A stretch of 64,000 nt of DNA from Strigamia acuminata (GCA_949358305.1 OX442319.1:10292001-10356000), one strand, 5' to 3'. Numbered from the stretch's first letter, positions 1 through 10,704 are shown. The notes: generated by a model from the sequence alone, not told the origin. A program made the numbers and translations.

Positions 1-153
1 TTTAGGCTTAAAATTTACTGATTTTAGTATTTTTTGTGTTATGACGCTCCAGATAATTGATGAGACACCGCTAGAGGGAGATGACGGTGACGCACAGCCA
101 TTTTGGCGTAGGAAATATTTTCTTTTTTTGACATTTTATTTAGAAATTTATTC

Positions 154-1044
154 ATGGAGTCGATTGAAATTCTTGTGTTGCATGGTATGTTTAATGTAGA
201 CTTATTATCTATTCAAAAATATAAATATTTTGATCCAATTCTTTATTTTCTTTCAGGAACACTAAAATATTCCATTTCTATTCCCAATGAAAACACTTCA
301 GAACCTGCCACTGTTACAGAATTAGCAGAGAAATTGGAAGAGATTTCTGGTGTTCCTATCCTACATCAAAGACTTATAACCAAAGGTTCAAATAACCAAA
401 AATTATAATGGAATTGAAATTTCTAATACATTTCTATTCGTATAGGCAAAGTATTATCCAAAAGGGAAATTCCATTGATGTCGTCTGGAATCAAATCTGG
501 ATGCAAAATTGTGTTAGTGGACAAAAGAGTGAGATTTTGACACATATTTGCAAATATTTTGACTAAAATTAATTTTTGTTTAGCCAAATTTCATGTTCAA
601 ATCAGTGAAAAGCCTGGTGGAAAGCTTGCAAAACAAACTGGAAATCATAGTGATTGATTCGAATATATTGAAGAGAGTAAATCCACAGATTTAAGCTCGA
701 AAGATTAAATTAAAATTGTTAAAAATGTATTTTTATTAATTAGGGTGTTGTGGAGAGCGATTTTGGGTGCAAGATGCTGCGTAAGTTATTGCTGAAACGG
801 GTGAAACACTTTAATGAGAAATTCATGGAGTCGTCAGAGCAGTTTGAGGCAATGACGTTTAAAGGAATTAGCAAAATGACGAAAACACAAAGGAGGTGTT
901 TGGCAGGCCGAATAAAGGTGCTGAGTTAGTTACTTGTTGATTTTTTTTAAAAATATTAATATTAATATTTAATAGAAAATGTTGCGCAGAAGAGAAGAGG
1001 TTAATGACGTTATTCAGACATACTGCATAGAATTCTTGAAATAA
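154..1044 (+). CDS. BAG1: BAG1-like Hsp70 co-chaperone, six exons, 192 aa
   Basis: BAG-family proteins bind the Hsp70 ATPase domain through a C-terminal BAG domain and act as nucleotide-exchange factors; BAG1 also has a ubiquitin-like domain. I read exons 154-184, 257-385, 446-528, 584-676, 744-917 and 976-1044. All introns are GT-AG, 55-72 nt long, and the phases join without a break. Residues about 1-81 form the ubiquitin-like domain, with LAEKLEEISGVP, HQRLITKG, and GIKSGC before KIVLVDK, matching the BAG1 pattern of VxGVPxxxQKLIFKGK and GIxxGCxVML. Residues about 82-192 are helical and charged and end in TQRRCLAGRIKKML then EVNDVIQTYCIEF, like the last BAG helix pair. The start is the first ATG; an acceptor-like site at 141-143 suggests an upstream non-coding exon. 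At 192 aa it is close to short BAG1 isoforms. The ubiquitin-like match is strong, the BAG domain more diverged. Confidence 0.85.
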
Positions 1045-1045
1045 A
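1040..1045 (+). promoter_or_regulatory. AATAAA overlapping the BAG1 stop codon
   Basis: The hexamer AATAAA spans the last sense codon and the TAA stop (1042-1044) of the BAG1-like gene. If used, it gives an extremely short 3' UTR. No other canonical AATAAA is seen in the next 100 bases. Confidence 0.4.
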
Positions 1046-1799
1046 CGTTTATTTGCTTCCCACTAATGGTTGAATTTAAATTGATTGATTGAACAAGGTT
1101 TGAGAGTTAACTTAACTCAATATTTGAAAGAATAATGGTCCTCACCGAACACCGTAATTTCCTAGTGTTTATTCTAATCCACAGATGGCGCTACCGAAAA
1201 AGAAAAACGTGAGAAAACTCTGTTTTGTGAATACTGAATAAAAATAGAATACATTTCTTGGAAACAAAAACAAAACAAATGATTTTTCAGTATAAAATTC
1301 ACATAATTAAAAATTAAAATTGGCCGCCATCTTGAAATCAAGTGACATACTGACATCGGATGCAAAGGCGACCATTTCCCCAAAAAAGCACAGTTTTTCA
1401 CCACAAATTATAAAATAAACAAATAAAAACAATTTGTCCAACAAAAAGTTCAGACGGTGCAAATTGAGCTAACAACTGACGTCGTATAAACGTTTCCTGG
1501 TAATTAGTGATGTCATTTAGACGCTTCCGTAGATTATGAAAATATTTTTATATTCACGGGGTGCGTTGGTATTTGATTGATACTTAAATATTATATTTTA
1601 TTATCAAATTATTTAAATTTATATTTGTTAAAAAATTGTGCTGATGATCGTTTTAAATGGTTTCAAATTGTTTGTAAATTTTCGGTTTGTGGCAAAATAC
1701 AAAGTTAACACTAGAGTGCGAGTGCATCGAGCTTAGGCTTCCGTTTGCACGTTGGATTGTGGGTAAACGTCACTTCTTTCAACATGGACAGCATCAAGG
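1046..1799. other. Intergenic, no gene recognised
   Basis: AT-rich sequence downstream of the BAG1-like gene. Open frames are short and match no family I recognise. No TIRs or arrays were found. Confidence 0.4.
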
Positions 1800-2077
1800 C
1801 TACTTGAATGATGGAGTCTCGTCGGGCACTGGCACGTAAATCTTTCCTTTAAATCGCACTGCACAAAGAAATGCCTCTCCAACTAAATCTGGAAACATAT
1901 TGCGGCTAAATTGATCATATTGTGCCAAATGGATTTTTATTTTAGCGCCGTAACAGTGCGCATGTCCTCTAAACTGTCATGAAGGGCTGTGCGTACGTTT
2001 TCACGTTGCTCGTTGCCGGCAAGTTTGTTCTGTACGAATCCTTCGTATTTCTTGCCATCCAACAATTTTGTGACTAG
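1800..2077 (-). pseudogene. Protein-coding remnant with one frameshift, unidentified
   Basis: On the minus strand two adjacent frames give protein-like sequence. The upstream part contains KYEGFVQNKLAGNEQRENVR and ALHDSLEDM. The downstream part contains IHLAQYDQFSRNMFPDL and GEAFLCAVRFKGKIYVPVP and ends at a stop at 1800-1802. The frames meet in an A-rich stretch near 1945-1955 and differ by one base, so this is either a broken copy or two exons with an unrecognised short intron. Composition is less AT-rich than the surroundings. I do not recognise the family. Confidence 0.35.
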
Positions 2078-2940
2078 AATTCACTTTATAATCCGTCAAG
2101 GTATAATTTAGTAATCAAATATTCACTTCAGATTACGAATTTTTTCACATTTCTCGAGTTTTCGTCTGAACTGTTTTAAATAAATCTTCAGTCAACGGTT
2201 CTGACTACTCGAACAAATAGCTCAATTCCTCGTATTGTAAGACCGTATTTCTATATAAATATGGCGTTTACTAGGTTTGCTATTTAAATTGAAAAATGTT
2301 GGTTATTACATTTGAAATTTGAATTGAAAATTGTGAAATTTTGGATATTTTATTGCCGTCCAATAAAGGTCTAGGCTTTGAAATCAATCAAACATTTATA
2401 AATTTGTTTACACATGTATACATATTTAAATTATTTATTTAGGTAGTTGGCACTGGCAGCGCACTGGACATGAAGAAATAATGTAGAATGCTTGTGGACC
2501 AGACTTCTGCTATAACATTGATTGCTGTTAAGTAAAAACCTTACTAAATTCAATACCGTAGTATAAGTTAGTAAGGACACTCGTCCATGGCAGCAAGATG
2601 TTATTGTTAGTGGTGGCATATTTTCGATTTGGAAAATGCTAATAATAAACCTACAGTTGCAAAAAGGCATATTTCTTTATATTAAGTTAGGTGGTACAAG
2701 GCGTGGGTAAAATGAACAATAGTGCAAAGAGCGAGGATATGGTGCTCAATTTTTAGACTCTGGAAATACTGTATTTTTCCTGCGGTGTTTGGTATTTTGG
2801 GATGGATTCCTTTGGGTGGCATGGTATTACTGAATGGAATTAAAAGCTGAAACTATACAACAAGAGTGAAATGTGCTCATCTCTATCCTTATTTTTTAGG
2901 GAAATTGTCTTGATCATATGTTACACCCAATAGATTTCAG
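2078..2940. other. Intergenic, no gene recognised
   Basis: AT-rich, short frames only. No repeats, inverted ends or coding similarity that I can support. Confidence 0.35.
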
Positions 2941-2973
2941 TCTGTTTCTAACAAAAAAAAATTAATAAAGGCC

Positions 2974-3165
2974 TGGCGGTTATTCGAGGCAGTACGGTAT
3001 TAATAATTAGTTGTGGGCAGTGGAGGAAGATCAGATTATCTGAGCTGCAGTTGTAAAGAACACATTGGCGATAAAGTAAAAACGCAAAAGTATCAAAAAT
3101 TCCAGAAACATTATCAAAAATCATCAAAGACAGTAAAAAAAAATTTAAAACATGCATATTTGGGC
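2974..3165. repeat. Dispersed repeat starting at a GAGGCAGTACGGT element end
   Basis: The segment begins with TTATTCGAGGCAGTACGGT, the same terminal sequence as the right end of the inverted-repeat element at 21111-21433. It then continues with sequence shared with about 5757-6010 (TATTAATAATTAGTT, GGAGGAAGATCAGAT, GCAGTTGTAAAGAACACATT). The two copies therefore belong to one dispersed repeat carrying that terminus. Confidence 0.6.
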
Positions 3166-3220
3166 GCACGATGAAAACAGTTTGGTTTAAGGTTGAGCAC
3201 TTGCCATTTTTCATTGACAG

Positions 3221-3397
3221 AGAACACGCCAGGGAAATACGAAGCGTTGCACTCGTCCGACCCATCCTTCCACAAGCTGGAAAATGGCTCCCTGGTGCTA
3301 GGTGGAGCGCGTGTGGAGCACGAAGGCCGCTACCTGTGCAGAGCGACCAACGGTGTTGGCAATGGTCTTAGATAAATGATCACCGTGGACGTGCGAG
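3221..3397 (+). pseudogene. Dscam-like Ig-domain exon with in-frame stop
   Basis: After a good acceptor (pyrimidines then ACAG, ending 3220) the frame reads TPGKYEALHSSDPSFHKL, then ENGSLVL, then EGRYLCRATNGVGNGL, and ends at a GT donor at 3398. This is the second half of an I-set Ig domain: the tyrosine-x-cysteine motif and ATNGIGxGL are typical of Dscam and Dscam-like cell-adhesion receptors. A TAA at 3373-3375 stands where the family has a lysine before the last beta strand (MITVDV follows in frame). A single base change would explain the stop. No neighbouring Ig or FN3 exons were found within several kilobases, so I read it as a decaying duplicate exon; a sequencing error in a long-intron gene is the alternative. 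Confidence 0.6.
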
Positions 3398-3487
3398 GTG
3401 AGAAAGAAAGAAACGCTCTTGACGAGACACAAAATGTTTTAATTTTTGAATGCAGCTAGTCAAAAACGAAATAAATTGGAAAAACAT

Positions 3488-3694
3488 TCATTTTCTGACA
3501 TCTACCAGGGTTGCAGCAATATCTATTACGGCATTCGCTGCCGCTAAATGTTCAGAATTGACAGCGGTGGCTGTTAATCCGTCCTCGGAGAAAACAATTA
3601 CGTCCGGGTCAGACGTTTTCGCTAATAAGGCCTTACTCAAAGCTGCGATTTTCAAATATAACTCTCTACCTCCCCTGGCCTCGAGGACCACAGG
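3488..3694 (-). other. Open frame of ordinary protein composition, unidentified
   Basis: A minus-strand open frame of about 67 codons runs through a locally GC-rich block. It contains RELYLKIAALSKALLAK, DPDVIVFSEDGLTATAVN and AANAVIDIAATLVDVR. Composition is Ala/Leu/Val/Asp-rich and globular-looking, unlike the AT-driven frames around it. The plus strand of the block is also open, so the call is uncertain. No family is recognised. It could be a relic exon, a retroelement piece or transferred DNA. Confidence 0.25.
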
Positions 3695-4119
3695 GACAGG
3701 CTATGGTGGGCCAGGGATGGTTCACGGTGGGCCCGCCACCGGAAATTCCCGGTAGTTCGCCGGGCCAGTCCAGCACTGATAGTAGCGTGATTTTAAATTG
3801 ATGAAATCGATAAAAATGTGTAAAAAGAGGTACAGTAACCTCAAAACATAGAATACAAATAACTTAATATGAGTGATCTCATCTGTATTGAATTACCATT
3901 TTAAAAAAAGAACAAAATTGAGTCTGCTTCCATGCTCTCGTCGAATCGAATCGAGAGGGCCTGCAACAAGGGAAAAAGTCTTATATTTTTGTAACATGAA
4001 TGTTGTCTACAGCTGATAGAAATTAGATAAAACACCTAAAATACTGGTAAAATACAAAAAAAATATTCTTACAATAAAAATGAACTTCAAATAATATAAA
4101 AATAAAAATCTTATAGAAA

Positions 4120-4240
4120 TGCATAGCTGATGATTGCTCCGGTTAAAATGGTTAGGCCGAATGTGTCTGACCATCTTTGGGTTTTGCGGCTTGCGGCTTG
4201 CGGCCAGTGTAATTAACCACATGCGAACTTTGGTCATCTA
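4120..4240 (-). pseudogene. Ty1/copia RNase H remnant (first copy)
   Basis: This is the homologue of 7385-7512, where the minus strand still reads VVNYTDANWPQDPK. That matches the copia RNase H signature (G)YxDADWAGDP. This copy is more broken. Confidence 0.4.
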
Positions 4241-4514
4241 AATGCTGCTCCAAAGTTCTATTTTGATTACATAATTTTAACATTTTCTGAGCTGCCTTCA
4301 GCATTCTTGCTTCACAGAATTTACTTTATTGTTCTGATAAGTCGTTTTCCATGATATTAAATTGAATTGATCCCAACGAAATTTCCTCTGGAGTCTAGGA
4401 AAAAAAATTAAATAATCTCCATTTTGTCTGTCTTAAAAAATCGACAGTTATTAAAAATAAATCTTAAAATAAATTTTTAAAAAAATCTTGGAAATAACAA
4501 CTTGTAATAACAAT

Positions 4515-5190
4515 CCTGGTCTTAATGAAGTCAAGGGGCGAAAGGATGACCGTGATGGGGGCTTTGGTCCAGATTCAGAGCTCCCAGGCACTTAGAACTG
4601 GGCCAGAAACAAAGAGCCAATCACATCCAATCCAGACAGCCATTTAGACTAATTACACTAAAGAATCCCAGACAAGGAAACTTGCTAAAGATGGTTATTA
4701 ATTTGCCAGGTTTCAATTTATTTGTTTGTATGCAACACATCAAGCACCTCCTCGCTGGTCTTAGCACACCATGAGAGTGTCCCCAGTTAAAGGCGACGGT
4801 TGAGAAGATGTACTCGTTTTGGTTTGCCTTGTGAATCGGCTGTCTCCTCGATGATGTCGGTTTCATCATCGAGATCAAGTCGTCAACAAAGTGGTTCCCT
4901 CTGGATGTCGCGTCAGTAACTGGAGATCAGGAGATTCTGAACTGATTAAAAAAAAAATTCTATGACCAATTTTAAGCGTAGTTAGCATGTTTTTACTTTT
5001 AGCATGCAAATGAGTAGGGAAACGGTGGCGCCATTTGTGTTTCCTAGTTGGGGGTGAACTAGGGGTTACAAACCCTCTTAAAAGAGTATATTCATTAAAA
5101 AATCCAAAAATATAAAAATTATTGCACACAAAATTATTTGCCAAGTTTGATTGCATTGCTCATTCCTGAATTCCTGATTTTCTGATTCTT
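4515..5190. other. Segment present only in the first tandem copy
   Basis: Absent from the second copy, where flanking homology jumps across. It includes the left end of the inverted-repeat element at 5193, which the second copy lacks, so the second copy probably suffered a deletion. No gene recognised. Confidence 0.35.
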
Positions 5191-5192
5191 TT

Positions 5193-5376
5193 GTGGATTT
5201 CTTTAAATGTACCAGTATGAGATTTTGCTAGATTTATTTGAGATTTTGCTAAAATAAAGTCGTATGGTGCTGTACCAAAAAAAGTGTTATAGGTACAGTC
5301 CCACTACCACGAGACACGATATTTTTTGAATGTACTGTTTACCTGTACGGGTACCAGTGCTGCTGAAGAAATCCAC
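5193..5376. mobile_element. Short inverted-repeat element, GTGGATTTCTT family
   Basis: The left end GTGGATTTCTT with GTACCAGTA and the right end GTACCAGTG with GAAGAAATCCAC are inverted copies, as at 27214-27688. Next to the left end are two AGATTTTGCT repeats, the complement of the unit expanded into a minisatellite in the 27 kb copy. Truncated relatives lie at about 7805-7950 and 10945-11036. Confidence 0.6.
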
Positions 5377-5756
5377 ATGCGATTCAGCCGTGAATCAGTA
5401 AAGATGCATTTTCTCTGTACATACAACAATCCTCGCTCTATTTTTACTAGTAGTTCTCCTAATTGCAGTAAAAATTACTGCAACCCACCAAGGACCCCTT
5501 CAAACTAAAGCCTAAAATACCAGCACAAATACTGTTCTTATTAGCAATCGCTGTAATTATTGGAATATTAACAACAATTTTTTCATCATCATGACTTACT
5601 GCTTGGTTCGAAGTTCAGTTGTGCTGGAACCTTGAAAGGAATAGTTTAAAGAGTTAAAACATGCCATAGAAATTGTGCCCGGCACACTAAAGTTTGCGCT
5701 CGGTGGGAGCGCTGGGCGTCATGTGGTCTGGATCCTGGTACCGCAGAAGGATAGCC

Positions 5757-6010
5757 GGCGTTTATTCGAGGCAGTATGGTATTAATAATTAGTTTTCGGC
5801 AGTGTTATGGAGGAAGATCAGATCTTCATAGATGCAGTTGTAAAGAACACATTGCCGAAGGAACAAAAGTTTAAGTCAAAACAAAAAAAGAAAAATTATA
5901 TGTAAATTGTCAGAGATGTGGTCAACATTTACTGTATAAAGTAAATAAAGTAAAAACACACAAATATCAAAAATTCCACAAATTATCAAAAAATCATCAA
6001 ATAATATCAA
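5757..6010. repeat. Second copy of the GAGGCAGTAYGGT dispersed repeat
   Basis: Shares TTATTCGAGGCAGTATGGT, the TTAATAATTAGTT stretch and the following 200 bases or so with 2974-3165, with small indels. It contributes part of the extra sequence in the first tandem copy. Confidence 0.55.
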
Positions 6011-6447
6011 ACAAAAAAAATTGAAAAGAAATGAAAAAAACGAAACATCTTTCCCCTCCAGTCGCCTGCATCGACTATCTATAATAACAGGTGATTGTTT
6101 TGTTTTGAAAGGCACAACACCCATGAAAGTAAAGGCGCGGCCCCTCCAATTAGAGGTCTTAATTTCGGAATAAATTGTTTGCACTATATGCGAGGATACA
6201 ACGTAAATGTATTGAGACACGGTAACAATAACCTCAAAATATAAAATACAACTAACTTAATATTAGTGAGCCCATCTTTGACGGCTAAAATTCGCAAGCA
6301 GACGGCCAAAAATCGTCGGCTGACGATTGACAGCTGACAATTAGTCCATCCCCTGATCTGAAGACAAAAATGGCCAAACAAAAAAACATTTTAAACCAGT
6401 GAAAAAATGTAGAAAATGATTAAAAACAAGTAAAAACATGTGAATAA

Positions 6448-6760
6448 TCACACAAAATGTTTGAAAATGTGTGATGCATATTTAAAATAACATTTGCCAA
6501 AGTAATAATCAGGTTTTATGTCCATTATATGGTAAATTCTATGTTGTTTGTGTTTGTTTATACCCCTTAGCTTGTTGGTGGAAATTTTCAGGTTCCACTG
6601 GTATAGTTTGTGGTCAACCCAAAGTCCCATGGTTTTACAAAAGTCCCAACCTAGAATCAGGTCTTGTACCGTTTTAGGAATCACTAAAGAAATAAATTTA
6701 ACGATAGTTAAAGGTGCTCTCACTGCTGACATTGTTCCAATTCGAATCCAAACGTGAATC
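6448..6760 (-). pseudogene. Ty3/gypsy-type protease fragment
   Basis: The minus-strand frame contains MSAVRAPLTIVKF, then VIPKTVQDLILGWDFCK, then GLWVDH. The ILGxDF core is the C-terminal flap-proximal motif of retroviral-like aspartic proteases in Ty3/gypsy polyproteins, and KTVQDLILG matches that context. The catalytic D-T/S-G is not seen, so only the C-terminal half is present. A second, more decayed copy lies at about 10145-10285, and the flanks also match (6885-7040 with 10290-10495), so a longer element was duplicated. Confidence 0.55.
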
Positions 6761-7384
6761 GAGTTGTGGGAACTCAATTGACGAACGGAGTTGTTGGGCG
6801 CACGGATCGAGATCCGTGAACGGAGTTCAGTGTTCACACCAATCTTGGATCTAGATCCGCAGCTTTGGATGAGATCCAAAAGCTTGATGTGAACATAATA
6901 TCAGTGAACTGTAAGAGCCTATGTAAAAAAATCCAAAACCAGGTTCTGCGAAGTCGTTCTTCGTCTCCGGTATTCCGAGGAATGTCTGGAAGTACTTTGT
7001 CAAGAAGTCGCTCGTACAGCAGTTGAAACAAAAGAACAAATATTTAAGTTCAGTTTAAAAAAAGTGTTGGTCAATTGGTTTTATAATAAAAATGTGTAAA
7101 AACAGGTACAGTACTCTCAAAATATACAATACAAATAACTTAATATGAGTGATCTCATCTGTATTGAATTACCTTTTTAAAAAAAGAAGAAAATTGAGTC
7201 TGTCTCCATGCTCTCGTCGGATCATGAGGGCCTACACGACAGGAAAATGTCGTATATTTTGTAACATGAATATTGTCCACAGCTGATAGAAATTAGATAA
7301 AACACCTAAAAAACTGGTAAAATACACAAAAAAAATTCTTACAATAAAAATGAACTTCAAATAACATAAGAATAAAAATCTTAC

Positions 7385-7512
7385 AGATAATGCGTAGCTG
7401 ATGATTGCTCCGGTTAAAACAAATACTTAGGCCGAATGTGTCTGGCGATCTTGGGATCCTGCGGCCAATTGGCATCAGTGTAATTAACCACAGGCGAACT
7501 TTGGTCGTCTAA
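7385..7512 (-). pseudogene. Ty1/copia RNase H remnant (second copy)
   Basis: The minus strand reads VVNYTDANWPQDPK, then after an in-frame stop LTGAIISYA. This fits the copia RNase H stretch with YxDADW and GGAISW. Family diverged and inactive. Confidence 0.45.
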
Positions 7513-7804
7513 ATGCTGCTCCATTCTATTTTGATTACATATTTTAACATTTTCTTAGCCGCCTTCAGCATTCTTGCTGCTCGCAAAAACTCAATTTTAA
7601 CAGAATTTACTTAATTCTTCTGATAAGTCGTGTTCCATGATCTTAAATTGAATTCTCTCCAACGAAAATTCGTCTGGAATCTAGGAAAAAAAAATTCTCC
7701 AGTTTGTCTGTCTTAAAAAAATCGAAAGTTATTAAAAATAAATCTTAAAATAAATTTTTTAAAAAATCTTGTAATTAACAACTTGTAATAATAATTGCTA
7801 GATT

Positions 7805-7950
7805 TTTTTGAGATTTTGCTAAAATAAAGTCGTATAGTGCCGTACCAAAAAACGTGTTATAGGTAGTACAGTCCCACTACCACGAGACACGATATTTATT
7901 TGAATGTACTGTTTACCTGTATCGGTACCAGTACTGCTGAAGAAATCCAC
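7805..7950. mobile_element. GTGGATTTCTT element, left end deleted
   Basis: Retains two AGATTTT-type repeats, the ATAAAGTCGTATRGTGC block and the right terminus GAAGAAATCCAC. The left terminus seen at 5193 is missing, and homology to the first tandem copy stops precisely there. Confidence 0.55.
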
Positions 7951-8559
7951 TCGTGGTTCAGCCGTGAATCAGTAAAGATGCATTTTCTCTGTACATAACA
8001 ACAATCCTCGCTCTATTTTTACTAGTAGTTCTCCTAATTGCCGTAAAAATTACTGCAACCCACCAAGGACTCCTTCAAACTAAAGCCTAAAATACCAGCA
8101 CAAATACTGTTCTATTAGTAATAATTATTGGAATATTAACAGCAATTTCTTTCTCCTCATGACTTACCGGTACTGCTTGGTTCATACTTCAGTTGTGCTG
8201 GAACCTTGAAAGGAATAGTTTTAAGAGTTAAAACATGCCATTGAAATCGTGCTGGAAAAAGAGCGGAAAAAGAAAATTTATATGTAAATTGTCCGAGATG
8301 TGGTCAACATTCCCCCCCCCCCCCCCAATTAGTGGTCCTAATTTCGGAATAAATTGTTTGTACTATATGCGAGAATATAAGGTATATGTGTTGGGACATA
8401 ATAGTAACCTCAAAATATAAAATACAAATAACTTAATGTCAGTGAGCTCATCTGTATTGAATCACCATTAAAAAACAAAACAATGTATCATAGTGAGCTT
8501 TTGCCTCCTTGCTCTCGTCCAGTCATGAGGGCCTAAATGGTTAATGCAAAGAAAAATTT

Positions 8560-9160
8560 ATTTACATACTTGGCTGCAATGTTGCTGACTCATCTATTGG
8601 TCCGAATGGCATCCATAAATTTTTATCGAGGTCCAGAAAAAAAAAAAAAAAAAAAAAACCTTACTAAAAACCTAAGAAAATTGTAAAAACACACAAAAAA
8701 CCAAATAAACTTCCAATAAACACAAACAACCCAAAAATACCAATAAAACCTAAAAAAACACAAAAAAAAACAAGAAAATCAAGAAAAAAACACCGAAAAA
8801 CCAAAGAAACTAAGGGAATATTCAGAAATGACATTTTCTCGGGGGAAAAAAAATCATTCAATTAATACATTTTTGGTTTGATCACGATTAGGTAAATATT
8901 GTACAAAATTAATGTTAGAAGTCATCTGTCGGGACTCGGGAGGCAACAGGTGCCCCTTTACCCATACCAGATTCATTTGCACAGTTTATGGTAGCCTTGG
9001 TGTCAATGGCGGGCGATGGGGCTACTATCAGCAACTTTCATCCCACGGCGCATAGAATCCGCTCTTTATTTTGTCTCATGCAATTTGGTGAAATGGTGAA
9101 ATTTGGAGAAATGGTCCGTTGCGCCAGTATCTATGTACCAATCAGAGTCAACTGGACCAT
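8560..9160. other. Low-complexity and unassigned sequence
   Basis: Contains a poly(A) run (8637-8658) followed by an A/C-rich stretch to about 8780. The block at 8930-9160 is GC-richer and looks coding-like in places, but no frame gives a recognisable protein. Confidence 0.3.
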
Positions 9161-9180
9161 TCACACTATTTGATAACCAT

Positions 9181-9285
9181 GAACGGCCGGGATTGATATC
9201 TGCTGAATGAAATGAATGGGTCAACGGCCGGGATTAGTGGCTTCAATTGATATCTGCTGAATGGAATGAATGAGTCAAACTGGTT
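9181..9285. repeat. Two imperfect direct repeats
   Basis: AACGGCCGGGATT and TTGATATCTGCTGAATG each occur twice (about 9182-9220 and 9223-9275), separated by a short spacer. A small local duplication. Confidence 0.55.
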
Positions 9286-9299
9286 GGTGCTGGGACAAT

Positions 9300-10070
9300 A
9301 ATTTCCAGGTGAAAATGAATTATACTTGCAAAACTTAATTGTAAACAGACAAACAAACAATATTGTTCAATCTTCTTTTCAATTCCACACACCAATAGCA
9401 GGGCTTATTAAATCCATTAGTAGAATCTTCCAATGGTGAATAGAAATCAAAACAGGAATCTGAAGTTGTTTTTATAAAGTTCCAACAACATTGGGACAAC
9501 CTGGAATTAAAAAACCAAGCAAACGTTATTAAACATTTGAAGCAAAATTAAATGAAATTTAAACTACGGTAATACAGAATTTTTAGTTTGCATGTTACAT
9601 GTCTACATTTTATTGTAGTTGTACAATCTCTGTGGGAGTTGAAGTCTTTTTTTCCTGGTGTTGGTGGCACAACTGCCTGTATCAAAACAATAAATCTTTC
9701 AGAATCATTGTTGTAACCAGGGGTAACCACGAGGAGGTAGAGAGTTGGAGTTTAAACTCCCTACATTAGTATATACAAAAAAACGACTGGCTAAAAAAAA
9801 AAATTACTGAAAGAAAAAATAATTGTTACAAAAAATTAAAGAAAATATTTGACATAAATTGGTCTGAATCATTGCTATTGTTCCTATCCGAACCGATGAT
9901 ACGCGGATTTTTAGTGTAAGAAATAAGGGAAAATAGTGTACAAAAAAAACAATCCCAGCTATCCAGATACCAATAAATTTCGAATCAACAAACGGGCACT
10001 GGTGGGACCATCACTACTAAAAAAACACATTAATAAATTAGTTTTCCATAAAAAACAATACCTGCTACAA
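9300..10070. other. Intergenic, nothing recognised
   Basis: AT-rich, without long frames, inverted ends or arrays that I can support. Confidence 0.3.
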
Positions 10071-10094
10071 GTTGTCCAAGTTTCGACCTTCCGC

Positions 10095-10132
10095 GTTCTG
10101 CATCCGGACCGCGGTCCGCCTGTTGCCGACCG
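10095..10132. mobile_element. hAT-like terminus
   Basis: TTGCCGACCGCTG at about 10119-10131 is the complement of CAGCGGTCGGCAA. This resembles the CAGNGGTCGGCAA ends of one hAT subgroup. The same motif occurs at 18855-18887. No partner end was found nearby. Confidence 0.35.
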
Positions 10133-10144
10133 CTGTTTTAAGGC

Positions 10145-10495
10145 TCCACAGGGATAGCTTCTGGTCAGCCCAAAGTTCCACGGTTTTACAAAAGTCCCAA
10201 CTTAGAATCAGGTGTTTGTACCGTTTTAGGAATCACTAAACGAATAAATTTAACGATAGTTAAAGGTGCTTTCACTGCTAAGTGAACTGTAAGTTAAATG
10301 CAGAGCCTATGTAAAAATCTGTTTCAAATATATGGAATAAAAATTAGGCACTGATTACGTTTGCAATCATCCCAAACCCAGGATCTGCAAAGTCATTCTT
10401 GAACGTCTCCGATGTTCCGAGGAATGTCTGGAAGTACTCTGTCAAGAAGTTGCTCGTACAGCAGTTGAAACAAAAGAACAAATATTTAAGTCAGG
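10145..10495 (-). pseudogene. Second decayed Ty3/gypsy protease copy
   Basis: Shares GGTCAGCCCAAAGTTCCAC-type, TTTTACAAAAGTCCCAAC and TTAACGATAGTTAAAGGTGC stretches with 6600-6725, and the TCTGGAAGTACT and CTCGTACAGCAGTTGAAAC stretches with 6985-7030. Indels break the reading frame. Confidence 0.5.
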
Positions 10496-10704
10496 TTTAA
10501 TAAAAGCCTTTAAAAAGAGAAGTGATGACAGGTGGCTCCGTGTCAAGCACACAGGAATGACTAAAATGAAGTTTGATAGGATGCAACATTCAAAACCTTA
10601 GTGATTACCTGATTAGAAGAAAAAAATGGTGAAAGGCACAGATTGTGGTGTGGCACACTGCAATGCAGTGAAGCACCACTAGTTTGCTTTTTAGCAAACG
10701 AATT

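Larger units (their letters stand above)
3800..6290. repeat. First copy of a tandem unit of about 1.3 kb, with extra segments
   Basis: The order of blocks here (a start GTAACCTCAAAA-type block, a copia RNase H-like block, an AAATCCAC-ended element, and an AATTTCGGAATAAATTGTTTG block) repeats at 7075-8480. The start block recurs near 3836, 6230, 7112 and 8405. The last two are about 1293 bases apart. The first two are about 2394 apart because this copy has roughly 1.1 kb of additional sequence (about 4515-5228 and parts of 5680-6120). Confidence 0.6.
7075..8480. repeat. Second copy of the 1.3-kb tandem unit
   Basis: Runs from an AAAATGTGTAAAAACAGGTACAG block through the RNase H-like block, the truncated GTGGATTTCTT element and the AATTTCGGAATAAATTGTTTG block, then restarts near 8405. 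A run of 17 C lies at about 8311-8327 where the first copy has ordinary sequence. Confidence 0.6.

Noticed and set aside
5420-5640. Possible nuclear copy of mitochondrial DNA (hydrophobic frame in TTACTAGTAGTTCTCC region, repeated near 8000-8200)
   Set aside because: The short frame looks like mitochondrial membrane-protein sequence, but I could not match it to any mitochondrial gene, and the segment is part of the 1.3-kb nuclear repeat.
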